Assembly: GCA_015501605.1 (NCBI GenBank)
Contig: JADNRZ010000009.1
Span: 186,001-250,000, forward strand
Source: Panaeolus papilionaceus
Taxonomy: Eukaryota; Basidiomycota; Agaricomycetes; Agaricales
DNA length: 64,000 nt
Direction: 5' to 3'
Part shown: piece by piece, positions 57,062-64,000 of the stretch
Position numbering within the stretch: position 1 is the first letter of the stretch
How the letters are laid out: each line of letters begins with the position of its first letter
Position numbers and translations under genes: made by a program
The notes under the pieces: model-generated
Seen by the model: the letters and a program-made list of their open reading frames with translations, nothing else
Told to the model about the DNA's origin: nothing
The model's database searches: none

Positions 57062-59483
57062 TAACAGTACTTGTCTTTCTTTTTGCACCTTCTATCTTCG
57101 TACTTGTATTTGTTGTATTTGTCCAGAACACCGCCGACTACATTTATCTTACAGGCGTGTTACATCCAGATTGTATCGCTTAGAGTCTTACATTTTTATT
57201 CAAGGAATTTTGAACATTTTTTATTGGTTCGTCGCAGTCTTCAGGGTTTGGGGCTCATTTTTAATTCGCCGGCACTGACGATTCGGAGGAATAAGGTTGC
57301 AACATCCTTTGTTATCCCACTTTCTCGGAGACTCGGTGGCGTAGGGGCGAGAGAAAAGAGACGGATTTGTCTAAGCATCCTCGTGGGTTGTCTCTAACGC
57401 TCATCACAATCAAGTACGAAAGAGGATTCTTTTTCTGGAATTTTATGGCGTCAAATTACCGCCCATTCAAAAAAAAAGTAGCTTCTGAACTTTTCTGAGA
57501 TGGCGCGCTGTTGCATAGGAGTACTTTTTCTCGTTGAGTTGTGTAGCGAGGCGAAGGGCCAAGATAACCAAGATAACAGGACGCGGCTAGTGGTTTGTTG
57601 CATTTTATCTGATGGAACAGTCACTGGGCCACTGTGATGCCATAGGTCAGCCGTAGGTTGCTCCCCGTTGCTCCCACTTTGCTCCTCCTTGGTCTTCCTT
57701 GGTACGTATAACTTGATGTCTCTTGATGTCAAATCTTGACGCCGTTAGCCGTTGACGGTTGGTACCTGTACGCATGGTCAGATAGTGATCAAACCGACTG
57801 GACCGCTTTCGAGGCGTCTTTTAGCACGACTTTCTCCACATGGGTTGCGTGGGTGCTGTATGACGCTCGACACAATGTGCTGTTCAAGCTATACAGACAC
57901 CGCGTCAACACAGATGAGTCATAACGCCGGACGTAGTTGCTGACCCTTTAGTGCTTGTATTGCCAATTTTCATGCATGTTAAGTCCAGTAACGGTCTGTT
58001 ACCGTCCAAGTTGGCTTGGAGTCCCAAAGACAGGTGTTTTTGGACACAAGCTCAGAGGTACATGATTTTTGGATAGGTGTGGGCTTGGATATCGATTATG
58101 GGAATTCCAATAATGACCAAGTTTTGAATCCTCAGCTGGTTTCGTTCCAGAAAAAGGATTGAAGTTGAGCTGTAGAGTGGGGACGTGATGCTTTGATGCG
58201 GTAGAAGTCTTTTTGGATATGGCCACGGTTTAGCAATTATGCATTGTGAAGCGGAGGGAGAAAATGATCGACAAGTTTTTCTGTTTCAATTTGCGGGGTA
58301 GGGATGGGTGCTGTTAGGTGCTGTTGGGAAGCCTGGGGGAGCAGAAGGGAGTGGTGCCCTGGAAAGTTATGAAGATGAACGTGATTTTCCAGATTGATAC
58401 ATATCGCAGCCGCGAATCTTCGCAGTAAAATTACTGAACAGAATACATACAGTACAAAGTGATACGGCTCCAGCGCTGAGCGTTGGAGCGAAAGTGTAAG
58501 TTCAAAGCGGTATATGTATATATGTGGCGTGAAATTAAACGATTCATCGGAGAGCACCTCGAAGTGAATGGTTTGCATGAGATCATATGCACAAGGAATA
58601 GTTAAACGGTGCCAAAAGTGTTTAGGGCCTGCTGATTGTCCGTCGTGCAGACCTAGGACATGTCCTCAAGACTCTCCCTAAAGCGAAATAATTAATAGAG
58701 GTGAGATACATCTGCACCTACCATACCCAATGACGTTCAACCACATGCAACCATGAAACCAGGCGTTATTTATAGGTCAAAATAATAATAATGAAGCCTT
58801 CCAATGGAGATTTATGGCTCCATTACGCTTCATTTTATCCGGAGGTGTGTCCAAGAAAAGAATGAAATCATGTCATAGGACAAATTCGAAGGAGGCTTTT
58901 GGCTCTTCAAGTCCGAAGTTGAATGCAACGTTGCGTGTTGACAGTCGGGATTAGCATTCGATTTCGTCCGCAGACTAATTGATATAGAGTCGCGGAGGTA
59001 GTGATAAAATCAAAAATATAGATGCTCGTCATTGAAAGGGCCTTTGGCAATCGACTAAGGGATTTTAAATGAGTTTCACCGAGCCTAAACGGTGCGACGA
59101 GGTTGTGGTTGAGGATAGAGGAGCGTGAGAACATCAATCCCTATTCGGATCTCAATATTGGCCTCCAGAGAGTCTTCTTCTCTCATCCACAACATCGTCA
59201 CTTCCAGCTCGCCGGACCGCTGGACGGCCAGCACAAAGCTTTCTCTGGGCTTCTTGATATATAATTCTGCGCGTTTATAGCTTTCTATCGGGCCTTGAGA
59301 TTCCTTTCATCACGAAGTCGAAGGGTCATGGGGTGGTCAAAAGCTTGCAAGTTGCCAGCTTGCAAACAACGGCTGCAAAGGAAATCCAACGAGTTCAGAC
59401 ATAAAGATGACGGGATTTAAGAGAAAGGACTACCTACTGACCCTCAAGCTTCAAGTTCGACTACTGTGTTGTGAGATCCAGAC
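57062..59483. other. Intergenic region, no gene seen
   Basis: About 2.4 kb between the membrane protein and the beta-galactosidase. Open frames here are short and show no family resemblance on either strand. I noticed no matching inverted ends and no long repeats. The final few hundred bases should carry the beta-galactosidase promoter. Confidence 0.35.
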
Positions 59484-62400
59484 ATGACTGGCACTGGCGT
59501 TGATCATGGAAGGCGTACCCCTTGGAAGATCCTCGCAAGTCTTTGCATAGCTTCTGTCATCTTCAGCTCTATCACTTCAGTACTTGCTGAACACACCAGC
59601 GTCCTGACAAAACGGTTGTCTCTTGCTCGGACTGATGATGTCAAATTTGATAACTACAGCTTGATTCTCAAAGGACAGAGAATATTTATCCAGTACGTCT
59701 TTTACACAATTCTGATCTAATGACGAGTCCTAATCAAATCACTAGCTCCGGAGAATTTCATACTTTCCGCTTACCCGTACCTTCCTTATGGGCTGATATC
59801 CTCGAGAAAACGAAAGCTGCTGGTCTCAATGCTGTCAGCGTTTACACTCACATGGGACTCATGAACCCAGCACCTGGAGTTGTTGACTTTCAAGGATTCC
59901 GCGCCCTCCAACCTCTATTTGATGCAGCGAAGGCAGCTGGTGTTTGGGTAATTCTGCGTCCAGGTAGACTTTGTTTTTTACCATGAAAATTCAAGAGCTC
60001 ATCGATTCAAACTCTGCAGGGCCGGTTCGTCTTCTCCATTGCGATTCGATACGTTGAACCCATTTTCCCACTAGTACATCAACGCAGAAACCACGGCAGG
60101 TGGAATGCCACACTGGGCAACTACGGAGGTCGCTGGTCAGCTCCGTACTAATGCTACGGACTGGCGCGCTGCGTGGCAAGCCTACATTCAAGAAATCATC
60201 AAGGTAACGGTCCCCAATCAAATCAATCGCGGTGGACCTGTGATAGGTTCGTGGTGTCCTTTGCTCTTGTTAGTGGTAAAAGAGGGCTGACTAGTTTAAT
60301 TTATAGCCGTCCAAATTGGTAAGCATATACATGGTAAAAATGAACCGGACATCATTGCTGATTTCGACTTCCATTGGTGCAGATAATGAATGGAGCCAGA
60401 GCCCGGCGAGCAGGGCAGGTTATTTCGTAGACTTGGAGGCGGCCTACCATGATTCAGAGATTGTCGTGCCCTTAACTTACAACGACCCGGGACAGAAGCG
60501 CAACTTCATCAATGGGACAGGCGCAGTCGATCTATATGGGTATATTTATTTATTTATTTATTTTGTCTATACAACGTTTAGAGTCCATCTGACAAAATAC
60601 CGGTTTTCCTTTAGACAAGATTCGTATCCTCAAGGTTTCGATTGTTCTAAGCCTAACTCATGGAAACCAGTTGTTACGAACTACCACCAATATCATGCGG
60701 ATGTCAATCCTTCACAGCCCTGGTATATTCCTGGTAGGAAACATCTCCATCATTGCTCGTGATATTTGTTGACTGAGTGTAACACAGAATTCCAGGGTGG
60801 TTCGTTCGATGCATGGGGTCCTACATCTCCGGGTGAGGGCAGTCCTTATGTCTCCTTGATGTGTTTCCTGATGCACAATAGGTTACGATGCGTGTCGGAC
60901 GCTGACTGGTCCTGATTTCGAATCTGTTTTCAACCTCAACCTTTGGGCGGCTAATGCTAAACTCATCAACTATTATATGCTTTATGGGTACGTCTGCAGT
61001 TTTACTCACACATCTCGGTCTATATTTACCTTTGGTCATCTAGCGGTACATCTTGGGGAGCCCTTCCATTCCCCGGTGTGTATACGTCCTACGATTACGG
61101 CTCGACAGTAAGCTTCGCTCATTCAAGTTACACAATTGTCGACTGAAATATCCTTTCAGATTACGGAAGGCCGAGAATTATCGACCAAATATAACGAGTT
61201 AAGGCGTCAAGGGCTCTTCATCCGCAGCTCACCTGAATTCTACAAAACTGACTGGATTGCTGATTCATCCACGGGACTGGCCGTGTCAACGAACAGTTCC
61301 GCTTTCATTACACAACTTCGCAATCCAGATACGGAGGCCAACTTTTATATTGCACGTCAAGCAACCTCTTCGTCTACGTGAGTATGTTGGCACTTTTCGA
61401 AGTCACTCCTTAATCCCAATTTTCAGTGCTACGATAACTTTCGCGTTGACGGTTTCAACGTCGCAAGGCTCTCTTCAAATACCCATTGTCGCGGACACGA
61501 TCACTTTGGCAGGTCGCGAATCCAAAGTTGTGCTTACCGACTACTCTTGGGGAAAATCGTCAAAGATGTTGTACTCAACCGCACAGGTCCTGTACGCGGG
61601 CGTCATTGACAATCGTGACATCCTGGTTCTACACGGCGGCAGTTCCCAATCGCATGAGACAGCTCTGACTTTCACTGGGAAACAAAACTCGGCTCACACC
61701 AACTCTCTTGTCCGAATCACAACTGGGAATGATAGCGTCAAAGCAGGCACCACAATCGTCAGCGTTCTCCCTGGCCTGCAAGGCCTAGTTACGGTCTGGG
61801 ACTCTGATACTCAACTTGTTCTATATGCGGACACCGCCACAGCAGGCACTTTCTCGTCACCAGTACTCTCGGGAAATGCCAACGACCCTTTCAAGAATTT
61901 CTGGGGCCTTGGAACGAATTCATCGGTCCTTGTTGGAGGACCGTATCTCGTCCGTGACGCCGTTATCTCTGGAACGCAGCTACGACTTCGTGGCGATCTT
62001 AAAACTGATGTGAAACTCACAGTCCTTGCGCCCAGGACAATTCAGAGCATTACCTGGAATGGTCAACCAGTCGCTCTCGATGCTGCTTCTGGTTCTGCTA
62101 TCACCACTTCGGGAGCCTTTGTAGGGCAGTTGAAGCTTCGAGCGGCTGCTACGAGCCTAAATATTCCCAAGTTGACTGGATGGAGGTTCAAAGACAGCTT
62201 GCCAGAAAGAGATAGCTCCTTCGACGATAGCACCTGGACAATTGCGAACAAGACTAAGACCAACACGCCATTCAAGCCATATTATGGAGATGGACGCGTT
62301 TTGTATGGCTGTGATTACGGATAGTAAGTGGTTCGAAACGTACCTATGTCGCTTTGAGCTTATGAGTTTTCAAGCTGCGAAAATACTGTGCTGTGGAGAG

Positions 62401-63689
62401 GACACTTTATCGCTAATGGGAACGAGAAGAGTGTCAATCTTTCCATCAACGGTGGAGAAGGTATGTCTTCTACAACTGGTACTGAAAGTGTGAACCTTGC
62501 ATTGACTTAACATCGGTGCAGCCTTCGCCGCCAGTGTTTGGGCCAACAACATATTCTTGGGCACATCATTCGGAAAGTATGTGGTCGATTCTGTTCGTCT
62601 TCAGCCTGGATCCATTCTCATGCGACCTTACAGCTCGACTAATAACCGAAACATTCGCGAAGAAACTGATGACAAGTTTATTTTCCCGACTGGTGTCATC
62701 AAGAGCGGCTCCGACAACGTTATCACTATCGTCCAGGTAGGGAGGCATAGTTCAAGTTCATCTGGGTGAAATCTAATAAGTTTAATCGCGCAGGACAACA
62801 TGGGTCTAAACGAGACCGGATGTGAGATTTTTCTCCTTTGTGCATGCTTCATTTTCTGACTATTTGATACCAGCTGGCGCCGATGCTCCGAAATCGCCTC
62901 GTGGTGTGCGTGGTTTTGCACTTGACAGTGGAACCAAGTTCACTACATGGAAGGTTCAAGGTAAAGTTGGAGGATACAAAGGGTCAGCAAATCATTGCCT
63001 ATTCATTAAATTTAAGTGCTGACTATCCGTTTGTATATATAGTTATTTAGACAAGACGAGAGGCAGGTATCCTCTTCTTAAGTCGTCGTCTAACTTCTAA
63101 CCGCTCTTCAGGTGTCCTAAATGAGGGTGGACTGTTTGGCGAGCGTAAGGGATGGCACCTTCCTGGGTTCCCAACTATCGATTGGGCTCGTCGTGACCTA
63201 TCAGCTGGTCTGCCAGGAAATGCGGCAGGTATCGGATTTTTCGTGACGACCTTCCGTTTGGACATTCCACAGGGACTCGACGTCATGCTTTCCTTCACTT
63301 TCCAAGAACCATTTGGACAGCCCTATCGTGCATTCCTTTTCGTCAATGGTTGGATGATGGGAAAACGTGTTGGTAATCTCGGGTAAGCACGCGCTTCGAT
63401 TACGTTTCGAAACGCCCACAATTGACTTGTTTTGGAGACCTCAATCGAAGTTCCCCGTGCATGAAGGCATTCTTGACTATCGAGGTGAAAAGTGAGCCTA
63501 TATACCTTATGTTCGAATGGAATTGGTGCTTATTCGAATTGTAGTACGGTGGCAGTGGCACTTTGGTCGATGACACCGAATGTGCCGATCACTCCGAATC
63601 TCCAGCTGACGTTGGATGGTGTTTATGATGGAGGCGTGGGCAACGTTCGGACAGACAACCCGAGGTGGTCGTCCAAAGGGCGAATGTAA
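59484..63689 (+). CDS. Secreted beta-galactosidase (glycoside hydrolase family 35)
   Basis: A protein of about 1000 residues that hydrolyses terminal beta-galactose, for example from plant galactan side chains. An N-terminal hydrophobic stretch (KILASLCIASVIFSS) serves as signal. The TIM-barrel domain has the family landmarks SGEFHTFRLPVPSLW, GLNAVSVYTHMGLMNPAPG, RPGPYINAE (assembled over three exons), AVQIDNEWS, whose Glu is the expected acid/base, and IPEFQGGSFDAWG, whose first Glu is the expected nucleophile. The usual sequence is QIENEYG; here it is QIDNEWS. Downstream come YGGTSWGALPFPGVYTSYDY and the beta-rich domains of the large fungal type, ending at 63689. Introns keep frame throughout, including a 5-base exon at 60020-60024. 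A TATT microsatellite lies in the intron at about 60540-60565. Confidence 0.92.
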
Positions 63690-64000
63690 TCGCCAAGACA
63701 GCATCACACTGGGATGATGAAAGCATCGATTGAATCCTTTCCTCTTCACCCTCGTGCTCCACAGAATTTTTTATCATAGCCTACAAAGTGTACTCAACTA
63801 CGAAATCAAATGGCGTTTGGTCAGAGCACCCTCATGTCATAGCGGGCTTCGATATCTGTCATATCCATCTCGGCCCAGTGACATTTAAGTACAGACATTG
63901 AAGAGCCTTCCAGCTCCGTGGACTTCGCTCTTGAGCGAACTACCACCGTCACCCACTATCCCTGATAATTATGCATACCATTATTGTTATCAACACCCAT
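63690..64000. other. 3' flank of the beta-galactosidase gene
   Basis: The last 311 bases follow the stop codon and likely hold its 3' untranslated region. I saw no gene or repeat. Confidence 0.4.

Noticed and set aside
57451..59137. Small minus-strand open frames before the beta-galactosidase
   Set aside because: No similarity, no plausible splice continuation and composition like intergenic sequence.

Overview
The window is nuclear DNA from a filamentous fungus, most likely an agaricomycete (mushroom-forming basidiomycete). Genes are split by many 45-70 bp GT-AG introns. The recognisable families fit that group: an AA14-like secreted protein, a pair of DUF6534-type membrane proteins, a GH35 beta-galactosidase, a CE8 pectinesterase, F-box gene expansions, and single-pass membrane proteins with an N-terminal beta-rich ectodomain. 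There are no operons, and I recognised no rRNA, tRNA or CRISPR.

Layout. 1-1.86 kb: 5' part of an SNF2-type helicase (minus strand, runs off the edge). 3.1-4.6 kb: AA14-like secreted protein. 4.8-10.7 kb: three tandem F-box/leucine-rich genes (minus); a fourth, inverted copy lies at 35.6-37.3 kb. 11.2-13.9 kb: flavin monooxygenase. 14.5-21.6 kb: four tandem copies of a small protein family I do not recognise. Copies 1 and 3 are intact. Copy 2 is split by a CACTA-like transposon that itself carries a smaller TA-flanked element. Copy 4 is frameshifted. 22.9-28.2 kb: a very long low-complexity protein. 29.7-34.2 kb: a TA-flanked miniature element, then a complete-looking hAT transposon with perfect 8-bp target duplications and two in-frame TGA codons in its transposase. 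34.2-35.2 kb: two copies of another small family, one frameshifted. 37.7-46.7 kb: a cluster of single-pass membrane-protein genes in every state from intact to relic, built partly by a tandem segmental duplication and hit by a solo-LTR-like insertion and two abutting TA-flanked elements. 47.0-48.7 kb: FEN1. 48.9-50.1 kb: pectinesterase (minus). 52.2-57.1 kb: two DUF6534-type membrane proteins. 59.5-63.7 kb: GH35 beta-galactosidase.

How it fits together. FEN1 and the helicase are housekeeping-type. The AA14-like protein, pectinesterase and beta-galactosidase are secreted and suit plant cell-wall breakdown. The rest is a fast-evolving accessory landscape: F-box proteins, membrane proteins and the 14.5-21.6 kb family undergo birth and death by local duplication and are broken by DNA transposons. 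I found no new enzymatic system that I could demonstrate. The best candidates for undescribed biology are the 14.5-21.6 kb family and the membrane-protein cluster. Splice sites were assigned by eye from frame continuity, GT/AG signals and agreement between paralogues, so exact exon ends are provisional.
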